From Sulfurimonas sp. (lineage in GTDB: Bacteria > Campylobacterota > Campylobacteria > Campylobacterales > Sulfurimonadaceae), in contig JAMOMX010000265.1 in NCBI GenBank assembly GCA_027066935.1, forward strand, positions 1 through 10,180: 10,180 nt of DNA, given 5' to 3'. This document shows positions 1 through 6,649 of this stretch, piece after piece. The notes under the pieces were generated by a model. It was given only the letters and a program-made list of their open reading frames with translations. It did no database searches and had not been told where the DNA came from. Positions within the stretch are counted from its first letter, which is position 1. Each line of letters starts with the position of its first letter. The translations under genes and the position numbers were made by a program.

Positions 1-41
1 AGCTACAAATGCCATAAACTTTTTGAAGAGAAAGAAAAAAA

Positions 42-122
42 ATGTTGGTAATTAAACCGTGTTATTATAGGGCTTCGGGGCTTAGCTTAATGCCATTGGG
101 GGGGGTAATTCTGATAAAATAG
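42..122 (+). other. Short 5' reading frame leading into the G tract (possible true start of the large gene)
   Basis: An ATG at 42 opens a 26-codon frame that stops at TAG 120-122. It passes through the G8 run at 98-105 in a different frame from the large downstream gene. One extra G (G9), or loss of two, would join this ATG to the large frame, giving a protein that continues as GGGNSD and then the first PKD strand. The large frame itself is open only from 86, just after an in-frame TAG at 83-85, and has no ATG, GTG or TTG before 260. The encoded N-terminus does not look like a clean signal peptide or lipobox, so the real start stays uncertain. Upstream bases 1-41 show nothing else recognisable. 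Confidence 0.4.
98..105 (+). repeat. G8 homopolymer, candidate phase-variable tract
   Basis: Eight consecutive G residues lie in an otherwise AT-rich sequence, at the junction between a short ATG-started frame and the large surface-protein frame. Poly-G tracts of about this length mediate slipped-strand phase variation in Campylobacter and relatives. The effect here is inferred from the frame arrangement alone. Confidence 0.5.
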
Positions 123-259
123 AGACAAAAACAACTCCAAATACTCAACAAGAAGATACCACAAAGATAGAACTTTCCGCAAATATAAATGCAGATAAAA
201 CCATCATCAAAAAAGGTCAAAGTATAAGTTTTGATACTAGAGGTACGGTAGGTACAGAT

Positions 260-3200
260 ATGGATGGTGCAAGTTATGTTTGGCTAGATGCCGATGGCAA
301 TATACTAAGCACTTCACAAAACTATAACAGAGTATTTGAAACCACAGGAAAACATACTCAAACACTAAGAGTTACAAATGACAAAGGAGAGGTAAGTGAG
401 AGAGTAGTCACTATCACTGTCTTAGACCAAGTCAATACCACAACACCAAACACCCCTCCAGTAGCAAAAGCACAGATAAGCGAAAGCGAGATATATGTAG
501 GTGAAGGGGTGAGATTTACCTCTGATGGGAGTTATGATAGTGATGGAGAGATAGTAGCTTATGAGTGGAGAGATATGGATGGTATCTTGTTAAGTACCGA
601 AGCTTCATTTAGTAGAGGTTTTCCATATGCTGGGAGTTATAAAAAGATTTTGACTGTTGTGGATGATAGAGGTGGTAGGAGTAGTGCTAGTGTGGATCTT
701 TTGGTGAAGGTGAAGGAGAGTACAGATGATACTCCATCTGGTTCAAATACTATGAATGGATCTAGTGTATCTGCTATGGTAGGAGCTACGATAGAGTTAT
801 ACGATGCACAAAATAGACTGCTTCTAAAAAAATCAAATGCTATAGATAGTTCAGGTTCATATGCTGTAAGTTTTGATGCTGATGAAGAAGCAAAGATGAG
901 TGACTTTTATGTTCTTAAAGCTATAAAGGGTGATAAAGAGATAGATAGTGTTATCATCGGATATTGGGGTGATGGTGGATTTAGTGGAGATGAAACATAT
1001 ATGAGTTATGATTCAACTGCTGCTTATCTTATAGCTCTTTATACAGGTGATACAACATTTGAAAATATCAAGAAATTCCTACTCTCTTATAAAAATGGAG
1101 CATTTGATAAAACAGATGTTGACTCATATAAGTATCCATACAGACATATCATCAAGCAAGTTAGTGCTGATGTCAAGAGTTTTATAGAAGGAAACGGAGC
1201 TAAACCTACAAAAGATAGTATTTTAGCTTATACCACAACACAAAATATTATCTCTACAAATATTTTAAATACTGTTGTACAAGAAGATGGAGAGAGATTT
1301 GCCACTTCATTTGTGTTTGAGCAAAATGGCACAAAAAATCTGGTAGAGCTTTCATTTGATGTTAGGGATAGCAATATAACTCAAGATATAGATCTAAGTA
1401 GTGCAAAGTTAGAAGATTTGACTTCTGGGGATTTTGAGATATTTAGTTTTTCTTTAGATATTGGGGATAATGTACTTAGGGATGTTTATGTTGAGATAAA
1501 GGATTTGTCAGAAGTTACTAAGTCAAGGTCAAGAAGTTTGAAGAAAAGTAGGGCTGATATATTAAATCCAACAATCGAATTTAATGAAGAGTTTTGTATG
1601 GAATCTGGAGTTTTTAATCAATTATCAAAAGAAGCAGTTAGTAGGATAGATTATATTAGATCGAATACTTGTTCACTAATAGACTGGGATAAAAGTAAAC
1701 TATATTTTGAAAATGGTGAGGTTAAGCCAACATTGCAACTTACATTTAAAAGGGTATATAAAACATCTAAAGACTATCCTATTGAAGTACGTTTAAATAA
1801 GAAAGTTAAGCTTAAAATTACGAATGAAAATCAAGAGAAATCTTTTAAAATACAATTGGATAATAATTTTGACACATTACAGACTATAAAACTTTATGTA
1901 CCTACGATAACATTTTTTACATTGGGTAATGTACTAGACTACTTTAATCATACAAGAATAAAAGAGAGTATTTTAGCAGATAAAACTCTTAAACAAACTC
2001 GTGCAACATCAGCACAAAATACTCCATCTTCTCAATGGAATAATTATCTTGCAAGTAATGAAAATGAAGTTGGACTTGATAAGACAGAACCTTTAATAAT
2101 GGATGATGTTATTACCCATCGTATTATAGACTTTGATAGCTTTCTTGATAATACACAAATTTCAACTTATCCCAAAAAAGATGTTTGGAATACAACAGAT
2201 TATGCAAAAAATACACCAAATGACGATGGTCGTATACCATTATTGCTTATTCATGGATGGCAGGGAAGTAAAGGGTTGAGAAATCCTGCTATACTTAGTT
2301 TGTGGGAGAATAGTGAATTTGCTTATTGGAATCATTTTTTAAACTATTATCTAACATCTGAAGTTCTACAAAAGAAGTACCATATATATCTATATAAATA
2401 TACATCATATAAACATATTACTTACAATGCTTGGCAGTTGAAAGAACTACTAGATGAGATAAAACAAAATCATCCTAACTCTGACCTTGCAAAAGGTCTA
2501 ATAGATAAAGATAAAGGTGTAACTATCTTGGCTCACTCTATGGGAGGTCTTGTATCCAGAGCATTGATAGAAGAATATAAATATTTTGGAAATAATCTAG
2601 AGAGTTTAAATAAGCTTATAGCTCTTGATACGCCTCATCATGGATCAGTTGTTGGAGAAAATTATTTTCCACAAAATGTTCCAAAAGATTTAGAAACACA
2701 TGGCTCCATTGATTTAAATTGGGATAATTTTGATGGAAATTATAATGATAAAATGAAAGGGGATAAGCGATATATAGTTAGTAATAATAATGATAATAGA
2801 TGGAATGCTCACTCATCAAACTCACTTAATTTTGATCAGCACTATTCACAATTAACAACAAAATGGAAGTCTTACAATATATCAAATACATACCTTAGCT
2901 ATTTAAATGAACAGTTTTCAATAGGAAGTAATATATATAAAAATAAATATATTTTTTATACTGCTTGGAGTGTTCATAATATCCCAGATACAACTGCTTT
3001 TAAGGCTTTTGATAAAGTTAAAGATCAATTGACAAGTAAAAATATAGCTGCAAAAATAGCAAATACATTTTTTGATTATTATGTAGATGAAATTTTATCT
3101 AATAATTTAAATCAAGATTATGATTTTATTAAAAATGGCTTGATGAATATATCAACAATTACAATAGGCTCAAAAGGATATTCTGCAGGTGGAGCAGAAC

Positions 3201-4723
3201 CAGTTGGAAGCTCATTTTTAACACCATATAAAAATTCTTCAAGTGAACTTGGATTAAGCGGAAATCCAAAAGTAAATGATCTTCCATTTATTGATGAATT
3301 TCAAGAAAATGCTGTTTCAGAAAGTATAGAAGATGTTCCTTTAATTGTCTATTCAGATGGGAAAGAACATACAAATCAAATTCCATTTAGACTTTTTTGG
3401 GATTATGACCATGAGATGATTATGGGAGGTGCTTATTGGAATGGTTTACTTGGTAGTCAAGGTATTTGGGATCAGTATATAGCACAGTCATATTTTGTAT
3501 CTACAAATGATACTAGTGCATTTATAAAATATAGATCAGAATATATAAAAGCTGCTTATAAGATTAGGTATCCAGAAAGAGAGTTGGTTTCAATGGATGC
3601 TAGTTTTTTAAATCCATTACTATATGAACCACTATTTCTCGTTCTTGAAAAAGATTTGTTAGATATAGCAGGTTTTGATTTAATTGCCGATGCAGGAATA
3701 GACCAAACTATATCCGAAGATGATAACGGTGTTACTCTAAACGGTAGTTCAAGTACAGGTGATATAGTTACATATAGATGGACAGAAGGTTTAGTTGTCG
3801 CTTGTGAAAATAGTGTAGAGTGTCATGTTCCTCTTTTATCAGCGGGTGAGCATGTATTTACTTTAACCGTAACAGACTCCGCTGGAAATGTTGCTAGCGA
3901 TGATATCACTATCACTGTAACACCAAGTCAAAACACAGCCCCAGAAGCTCCAACAAATGTTCAAGCGGTATATCTAGGTGGTAAACAGATAAAAATCACT
4001 TGGACAGATGTATCTGACAATGAGACAAGTTTTGAGGTTTTTAACAGTTTGGGTCAAGTTTTGGCTACGGCAGATGCAAACAATCAAGAGGCTATTATGA
4101 CACTTGATCTTGTAGATGGTGAAGATTATTTTATGACATTTTATTTAGTTTCAAAAAATGGAGATATAGAATCAACTGTAAGCTCTTTTACTCTTGATTT
4201 TAGGGCAACTATCCCTCAAAACTCCTCAAAACTCCTAAAAACAGGACAAACCACCTGCTACGACTACGACACAAACCAAGCAGTAACATGCACCCAAGCA
4301 CACAAAGGACAAGATGGCTACTACCAAATGGGACTAGACAGAAGCTACACAAGAGACGATGCCAAAGAGATTGTGACCGATAACACAACAGGACTCATCT
4401 GGCAAGATGACAACGATGCCAAAACAGTTAGAGGAGATTGGGATGGAGCAAAGACATATTGTCAAAATCTTACACTTGGTGGATACAGCGACTGGAGGCT
4501 TCCAACTATAAGAGAGTTACAGACACTGCCAGATTTTAGTAAAGTTAATCCAGCTATAGATAGTGAATTCCAAAATGTTTATACCTCGGACCTCTATTGG
4601 AGTTCTACTACCCGTGCTGGCGGCAGTTTCGATGCTTGGGGTGTCCTCTTTAACGCTGGCTACTCGATCAACGGCTATAGGGCGTTTAACAACTATGTGC
4701 GTTGTGCTAGGTCCGGACAATAG
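260..4723 (+). CDS. Large exported PKD-lipase-FN3 protein with a C-terminal DUF1566 domain; DGR target 1
   Basis: The protein has 1487 residues from the first in-frame ATG, but the first PKD domain clearly begins upstream (the frame is open from 86), so the N-terminus is incomplete as read. Domains in order: partial PKD (1-55); PKD (67-151, with SYDSDGEI and YEW); a carboxypeptidase-regulatory-like segment (about 166-225); a long unassigned region; an alpha/beta-hydrolase lipase-like domain with IHGW at 664-667, nucleophile elbow AHSMGG (Ser760), LDTPHHGS (789-796) and a candidate catalytic His1051 in DYDHEM; a third PKD (about 1142-1222); an FN3-like domain (1227-1312); and DUF1566/Lcl_C (about 1350-1484, GLIWQDD at 1378, WRLP, YWSSTT). 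It is probably surface-exposed or secreted, with an esterase/lipase activity joined to adhesion domains. Residues 1442-1487 form a DGR-type variable region. Codons from about 4205 onward are visibly richer in C than the lipase part, which suggests a mosaic origin. Confidence 0.88.
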   Translation: MDGASYVWLDADGNILSTSQNYNRVFETTGKHTQTLRVTNDKGEVSERVVTITVLDQVNTTTPNTPPVAKAQISESEIYVGEGVRFTSDGSYDSDGEIVAYEWRDMDGILLSTEASFSRGFPYAGSYKKILTVVDDRGGRSSASVDLLVKVKESTDDTPSGSNTMNGSSVSAMVGATIELYDAQNRLLLKKSNAIDSSGSYAVSFDADEEAKMSDFYVLKAIKGDKEIDSVIIGYWGDGGFSGDETYMSYDSTAAYLIALYTGDTTFENIKKFLLSYKNGAFDKTDVDSYKYPYRHIIKQVSADVKSFIEGNGAKPTKDSILAYTTTQNIISTNILNTVVQEDGERFATSFVFEQNGTKNLVELSFDVRDSNITQDIDLSSAKLEDLTSGDFEIFSFSLDIGDNVLRDVYVEIKDLSEVTKSRSRSLKKSRADILNPTIEFNEEFCMESGVFNQLSKEAVSRIDYIRSNTCSLIDWDKSKLYFENGEVKPTLQLTFKRVYKTSKDYPIEVRLNKKVKLKITNENQEKSFKIQLDNNFDTLQTIKLYVPTITFFTLGNVLDYFNHTRIKESILADKTLKQTRATSAQNTPSSQWNNYLASNENEVGLDKTEPLIMDDVITHRIIDFDSFLDNTQISTYPKKDVWNTTDYAKNTPNDDGRIPLLLIHGWQGSKGLRNPAILSLWENSEFAYWNHFLNYYLTSEVLQKKYHIYLYKYTSYKHITYNAWQLKELLDEIKQNHPNSDLAKGLIDKDKGVTILAHSMGGLVSRALIEEYKYFGNNLESLNKLIALDTPHHGSVVGENYFPQNVPKDLETHGSIDLNWDNFDGNYNDKMKGDKRYIVSNNNDNRWNAHSSNSLNFDQHYSQLTTKWKSYNISNTYLSYLNEQFSIGSNIYKNKYIFYTAWSVHNIPDTTAFKAFDKVKDQLTSKNIAAKIANTFFDYYVDEILSNNLNQDYDFIKNGLMNISTITIGSKGYSAGGAEPVGSSFLTPYKNSSSELGLSGNPKVNDLPFIDEFQENAVSESIEDVPLIVYSDGKEHTNQIPFRLFWDYDHEMIMGGAYWNGLLGSQGIWDQYIAQSYFVSTNDTSAFIKYRSEYIKAAYKIRYPERELVSMDASFLNPLLYEPLFLVLEKDLLDIAGFDLIADAGIDQTISEDDNGVTLNGSSSTGDIVTYRWTEGLVVACENSVECHVPLLSAGEHVFTLTVTDSAGNVASDDITITVTPSQNTAPEAPTNVQAVYLGGKQIKITWTDVSDNETSFEVFNSLGQVLATADANNQEAIMTLDLVDGEDYFMTFYLVSKNGDIESTVSSFTLDFRATIPQNSSKLLKTGQTTCYDYDTNQAVTCTQAHKGQDGYYQMGLDRSYTRDDAKEIVTDNTTGLIWQDDNDAKTVRGDWDGAKTYCQNLTLGGYSDWRLPTIRELQTLPDFSKVNPAIDSEFQNVYTSDLYWSSTTRAGGSFDAWGVLFNAGYSINGYRAFNNYVRCARSGQ
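4583..4723 (+). repeat. DGR variable region VR1 (3' end of the large gene)
   Basis: This 141-nt block aligns without gaps to 5784-5924. There are 29 mismatches over 47 codons. Only one is at a third codon position (GCG/GCA), and 23 of the 29 have an A in one copy. The variable codons are mostly explained by AAC, AAT or TAC template codons, for example GGC/AAC, AAC/CGC, GCT/AAT, ATC/AAC and AAC/TCC. By hand count the block is about 52% G+C, far above its surroundings, as expected when template A residues are randomised. The invariant positions are identical even at third bases. VR length and its place at the C-terminus of a C-type-lectin-like domain fit known DGR targets. Confidence 0.85.
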
Positions 4724-4738
4724 ATTTTTGATTATTGA
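4693..4738 (+). other. Invariant 3' block of VR1, candidate IMH (initiation of mutagenic homing)
   Basis: Forty-six nt are identical to 5894-5939. They span the last nine sense codons, the TAG stop and 15 nt of non-coding sequence; identity then breaks at 4739 (A versus T). The block contains the perfect 8-bp palindrome GTCCGGAC (4711-4718). A mutation-free 3' boundary is how DGR IMH sequences behave. Conservation past the stop codon cannot be explained by protein selection. Confidence 0.7.
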
Positions 4739-4795
4739 AAATGAGTAGTAAAGAGTAAAAAAAAATTAGGAGTTTAGAGTGTATTATGATAATTT

Positions 4796-4813
4796 GCCGA
4801 TTTTTAAATCGGC
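4796..4813 (+). terminator. Hairpin downstream of the large gene
   Basis: GCCGATTT (4796-4803) pairs perfectly with AAATCGGC (4806-4813) across a 2-nt loop, followed by a T-rich but interrupted tail. It lies 73 nt after the stop codon. It is most simply a transcription terminator. Some DGRs carry a hairpin just after the IMH that aids homing, but this one is about 58 nt beyond the invariant block, so that role is less likely. Confidence 0.45.
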
Positions 4814-4854
4814 TCTTGATTTGGTTGTTTATATAGAGACTATTGTTAAAGGGT

Positions 4855-4896
4855 TTGAGAATTGAGAATTGAGAATGGAAAATGGAAAATGGAGAA
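4855..4896 (+). repeat. Heptad direct repeats flanking the four-helix-bundle gene (left arm)
   Basis: Six 7-nt units run in tandem: three TTGAGAA units and three TGGAAAA/TGGAGAA units. The reverse complement of 5365-5394 matches this tract closely, so the four-helix-bundle gene sits between inverted copies. Similar heptad tracts often flank genes of this protein family in other genomes (recalled, not checked), which suggests a mobile or repeat-borne unit. Confidence 0.6.
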
Positions 4897-4941
4897 TGAT
4901 TTTGAATATGTTAGAATGCTTGAAATTTATTAGGAGTGCTT

Positions 4942-5325
4942 ATGAAACACAATCCAATTGTTACCAAAAGTTTTCACTTTTCTGTAGAAATTGTGACACT
5001 TTATCAGTATCTTATGAGGGAACACAGGGAGTTTGTACTTTCAAAACAGTTGCTTCGCAGTGGTACTTCGGTAGGAGCCAATATAACAGAAGCACAAGAT
5101 GCACAGAGCAAAAAAGATTTTATATCAAAGATGAGTATATCGCTCAAAGAAGCCAAAGAGACAAGATATTGGCTTTTTTTACTAGAAGAGTGTGGTTATC
5201 TAAACAAAGAAGTCACTATAACCACATACAAAAAAAGATCATTCAAACTAGCAGAATTATTTTTTCATATAGAAGAACTGATAAAAATACTAAGCTCTAT
5301 AGTAAAAACTTCCAAACAACAATAG
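4942..5325 (+). CDS. Four-helix-bundle protein (S23/TIGR02436 family), candidate DGR accessory protein Avd
   Basis: The 127-residue protein starts at ATG 4942, chosen because AGGAG (4932-4936) lies 5 nt upstream; a GTG at 4936 is within that SD and unlikely. It has the family pattern of four amphipathic helices, with the conserved LLRSGTSVGANITEAQ block (about residues 37-52) and SLKEAKETRYWLFLLEECGY. This family includes 23S rRNA intervening-sequence proteins and Avd, the basic pentameric partner of DGR reverse transcriptases (Bordetella Avd is 128 residues). Its position between two DGR variable regions favours an Avd role. Against this, near-identical standalone members of the family are common and are also flanked by the same heptad repeats. 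The family call is secure; the Avd role is inferred. Confidence 0.85.
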   Translation: MKHNPIVTKSFHFSVEIVTLYQYLMREHREFVLSKQLLRSGTSVGANITEAQDAQSKKDFISKMSISLKEAKETRYWLFLLEECGYLNKEVTITTYKKRSFKLAELFFHIEELIKILSSIVKTSKQQ

Positions 5326-5332
5326 TTAAAAA

Positions 5333-5394
5333 TTGAGAATGGAGAGTGGGATTTATTACATATATTTTCAATTTTCCATTCTCAACTTTCAATT
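5333..5394 (+). repeat. Inverted-repeat arm and long hairpin after the four-helix-bundle gene
   Basis: TTGAGAATGGA (5333-5343) pairs perfectly with TCCATTCTCAA (5375-5385) around a 31-nt loop. The right half (5365-5394) is also an inverted copy of the heptad tract at 4855-4896. It may act as a bidirectional terminator and, together with the left arm, bounds the element carrying the gene. Confidence 0.6.
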
Positions 5395-5417
5395 AAAAAA
5401 CAAAGTGGGGCTTTTAG

Positions 5418-5437
5418 AGATAAAACAGTTTTTATCT
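5418..5437 (+). terminator. AT-rich hairpin upstream of the small DUF1566 gene
   Basis: AGATAAAA (5418-5425) pairs with TTTTATCT (5430-5437) around a CAGT loop. It is not followed by a T run, so its terminator role is weak; it could instead be a regulatory hairpin between the two genes. Confidence 0.25.
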
Positions 5438-5479
5438 GTTAAAGCTTCATTTGTAGGACATGCCCGTCATGCAAATAGC

Positions 5480-5485
5480 TATAAT
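5480..5485 (+). promoter_or_regulatory. -10-like TATAAT for the small DUF1566 gene
   Basis: TATAAT lies 25 nt before the ATG at 5511. No good -35 is seen at 16-18 nt; the closest T-rich match (TTGTAG, 5451) is too far away. A GGTAGGAA Shine-Dalgarno-like stretch follows at 5497-5504. Confidence 0.4.
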
Positions 5486-5510
5486 TTAATAAACAAGGTA
5501 GGAAATATAG

Positions 5511-5924
5511 ATGAAAAAGATCCTTTTAGTTTTGATAGGTGTTAGTGTAACTCTTTTGGCAGATTTTAGTAGAAGCAGTGAGGGAGTTGTAACAGATAGT
5601 GTGACAAATCTTCAGTGGCAAGATGACTATATAAAACTAGCCAACTGGAGAGATGCTATAGCCTACTGCAATGAGCTCTCTTTAGATGGTGGAGGATGGA
5701 GAGTGCCAAATAAAAATGAACTACTCTCTATAGTAGATTATACAAAATATAATCCTGTAATTGATAGTAGTTTTCAAAATACTACCTCGGGCTACTATTG
5801 GAGTTCTACTACCCATGCTAACTACAGTTCCAGTGCTTGGGTTGTCGGCTTTCGCAATGGCTTCTCGAACTACAACAATAAGGCATATAACTCCTATGTG
5901 CGTTGTGCTAGGTCCGGACAATAG
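5511..5924 (+). CDS. Small secreted DUF1566/Lcl_C protein; DGR target 2
   Basis: The 137-residue protein has a typical Sec signal peptide: MKK, a hydrophobic core IL LVLIGVSVTLL, and a likely cut after Ala17. The mature protein is essentially one DUF1566/Lcl_C domain, with VTDSVTNLQWQDD, WRDAIAYCNEL, GWRVPNKNEL, YYWSSTT and the C-terminal YVRCARSGQ. This C-type-lectin-like fold typically displays variable residues on a ligand-binding face. Outside the last 46 residues it resembles the end of the 260-4723 protein only moderately. Inside them the two genes are identical at invariant bases and differ almost only at codon positions 1 and 2. The likely role is an exported or periplasmic binding protein diversified by the same DGR as the large protein. 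Confidence 0.88.
   Translation: MKKILLVLIGVSVTLLADFSRSSEGVVTDSVTNLQWQDDYIKLANWRDAIAYCNELSLDGGGWRVPNKNELLSIVDYTKYNPVIDSSFQNTTSGYYWSSTTHANYSSSAWVVGFRNGFSNYNNKAYNSYVRCARSGQ
5784..5924 (+). repeat. DGR variable region VR2 (3' end of the small DUF1566 gene)
   Basis: This block covers residues 92-137 and is the ungapped 141-nt partner of 4583-4723. It keeps more A-rich codons than VR1 (for example AAC, TAC, AAC, AAT, AAG in a row near 5868), so it is probably the closer of the two to the unseen template. The invariant end continues to 5939, including GTCCGGAC at 5912-5919. Confidence 0.85.
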
Positions 5925-5945
5925 ATTTTTGATTATTGATAATCA

Positions 5946-5974
5946 TTGACAATTTTTTTGACCTCTGATATAAT
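5946..5974 (+). promoter_or_regulatory. Consensus sigma-70 promoter, leaderless configuration
   Basis: TTGACA (5946-5951), a 17-nt spacer and TATAAT (5969-5974) match the consensus exactly. The ATG of the next gene begins 6 nt after the -10, where transcription should start, so the mRNA would have no 5' leader. The module from 5945 to 5983 recurs at 8182-8220 with two mismatches in 39 nt. Confidence 0.8.
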
Positions 5975-5980
5975 GGGTGA

Positions 5981-6052
5981 ATGAGTAAAAAAGATAAAGT
6001 TGATATGCTTTCCAAAATTGTCGATAGTTTATACAAACATAAAACTAAATGA
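5981..6052 (+). CDS. 23-residue charged micropeptide, leaderless
   Basis: The peptide starts MSKKDKVDMLSK and ends YKHKTK; it is probably a single charged amphipathic helix. It sits directly under a perfect promoter and is followed 29 nt later by a membrane micropeptide gene. It occupies the position of the two-TM protein gene in the cassette at 8218, so it could be a decayed first cistron or a small leader peptide. I do not recognise it. Confidence 0.45.
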   Translation: MSKKDKVDMLSKIVDSLYKHKTK

Positions 6053-6081
6053 AGATATAAAAAATATAAAAAGGATTTATG

Positions 6082-6183
6082 ATGAGTAGTGCACCTGTAC
6101 TTTTGCCAATTGTTTTTGTTCTGGCAGGGATCATAGCCTATGTGGCTCACAAGAAAAAATGGAAATGGGCAGATTATCTTTAA
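6082..6183 (+). CDS. 33-residue single-TM micropeptide with AHKKKWKWADYL tail
   Basis: The second of two adjacent ATGs (6082) is preferred because AAGGA (6071-6075) lies 6 nt before it; the first (6079) is only 3 nt away. The peptide has an N-terminal hydrophobic helix (about residues 5-22, LLPIVFVLAGIIAYV) and a basic cytoplasmic-type tail, AHKKKWKWADYL. A paralogue at 6548-6646 keeps the tail as AHKKKWKIADYF, which supports real coding. Function is unknown; a small membrane regulator, toxin-like peptide or holin-like partner are all possible. Confidence 0.6.
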   Translation: MSSAPVLLPIVFVLAGIIAYVAHKKKWKWADYL

Positions 6184-6291
6184 ATAGGGTCAGTTGCCAC
6201 CTTATAAATATCGATAGATCAAAATAACTTAACCTAATATAGAATTATATTTCAGAATGAAATATTTTCTTAACCTTTTTAAGAATCTTGC

Positions 6292-6297
6292 TAAAAT
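6292..6297 (+). promoter_or_regulatory. Extended -10-like TGCTAAAAT
   Basis: TAAAAT preceded by TGC lies about 29 nt before the GTG at 6326, with AAAAGG (6311-6316) as Shine-Dalgarno. There is no convincing -35. The stretch 6184-6290 holds nothing else I can support. Confidence 0.3.
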
Positions 6298-6325
6298 ATC
6301 ATCAAAAGCAAAAAGGTGATAAAAT

Positions 6326-6584
6326 GTGAAAAAGATAGAGATTGTAAAGGTTAAAGTTGAGATAATTAAGTCTAAACTTCTTGTATTTTTAGCAGTATCT
6401 GGAGGTAGTTTGGGTATATGCATTTAAGATTGATAATAGTGTATTTGCTACTGTATTATTTATCAGTTTTATAGTAGCAAGTTATGGAGTTTTTTCAAAC
6501 ATGCTAAAGCTTAGTGATTTATATAAAGAGTTGTTAAAGGGGTTAAAATTAGTAAAGAAGTTATTTTTGCAGTTTCATTTATAG
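6326..6584 (+). pseudogene. Frameshifted two-TM small membrane protein (cassette copy 2)
   Basis: A GTG start at 6326 (ATG-TGA overlap, SD AAAAGG) opens a frame that stops at TAA 6425-6427 after FLAVSGGSLGICI. A different frame, open from 6393, continues from about 6423 as FKIDNSVFATVLFISF and on through YKELLKGLKLVKK to TAG 6582. Joined, the two halves give an amphipathic N-terminus, two membrane helices and a charged tail, the same architecture as the intact 85-residue protein at 8218-8475 (FFALISGS and SLFSLLIALTGFVV align). A one-base deletion or sequencing error near 6415-6425 explains it best. Programmed frameshifting is possible but I see no classic slippery site. Confidence 0.55.
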
Positions 6585-6646
6585 TTGTTGGTATATTTGC
6601 AGTAATTGCTCACAAAAAGAAGTGGAAGATAGCTGACTATTTTTAG
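6548..6646 (+). CDS. 32-residue single-TM micropeptide with AHKKKWKIADYF tail, ATT start
   Basis: The frame is open only from 6527 and has no ATG, GTG or TTG. ATT at 6548 aligns with the ATG of the 6082 paralogue and is preceded by AAAGGGG (6536-6542) at 5 nt, so initiation at AUU is plausible. The peptide is ISKEVIFAVSF, a hydrophobic helix, and then the conserved AHKKKWKxADY tail. It overlaps the 3' end of the frameshifted two-TM gene, as the second cistron overlaps the first at 8468. Function is unknown. Confidence 0.5.
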   Translation: MSKEVIFAVSFIVVGIFAVIAHKKKWKIADYF

Positions 6647-6649
6647 GTT

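Noticed and set aside
4869..5336. A 155-codon frame over the four-helix-bundle gene
   Set aside because: It is out of frame with a clear family match at 4942-5325 and begins inside the heptad repeats.
4740..5510. Possible template repeat (TR) between or near the two VRs
   Set aside because: I looked for a non-coding, A-rich copy of the block ending in GTGCGTTGTGCTAGG and found only the two coding copies in the window.
4517..5949. Minus-strand and +1-frame readings through both VRs (4517-4720, 4563-4748, 5721-5921, 5761-5949)
   Set aside because: They are shadows of the DUF1566 coding sequence. Their mutual similarity follows from the shared VR.
6229..6423. Minus-strand 64-codon frame
   Set aside because: It lies opposite the frameshifted two-TM gene, lacks a convincing Shine-Dalgarno and has no recognisable family.
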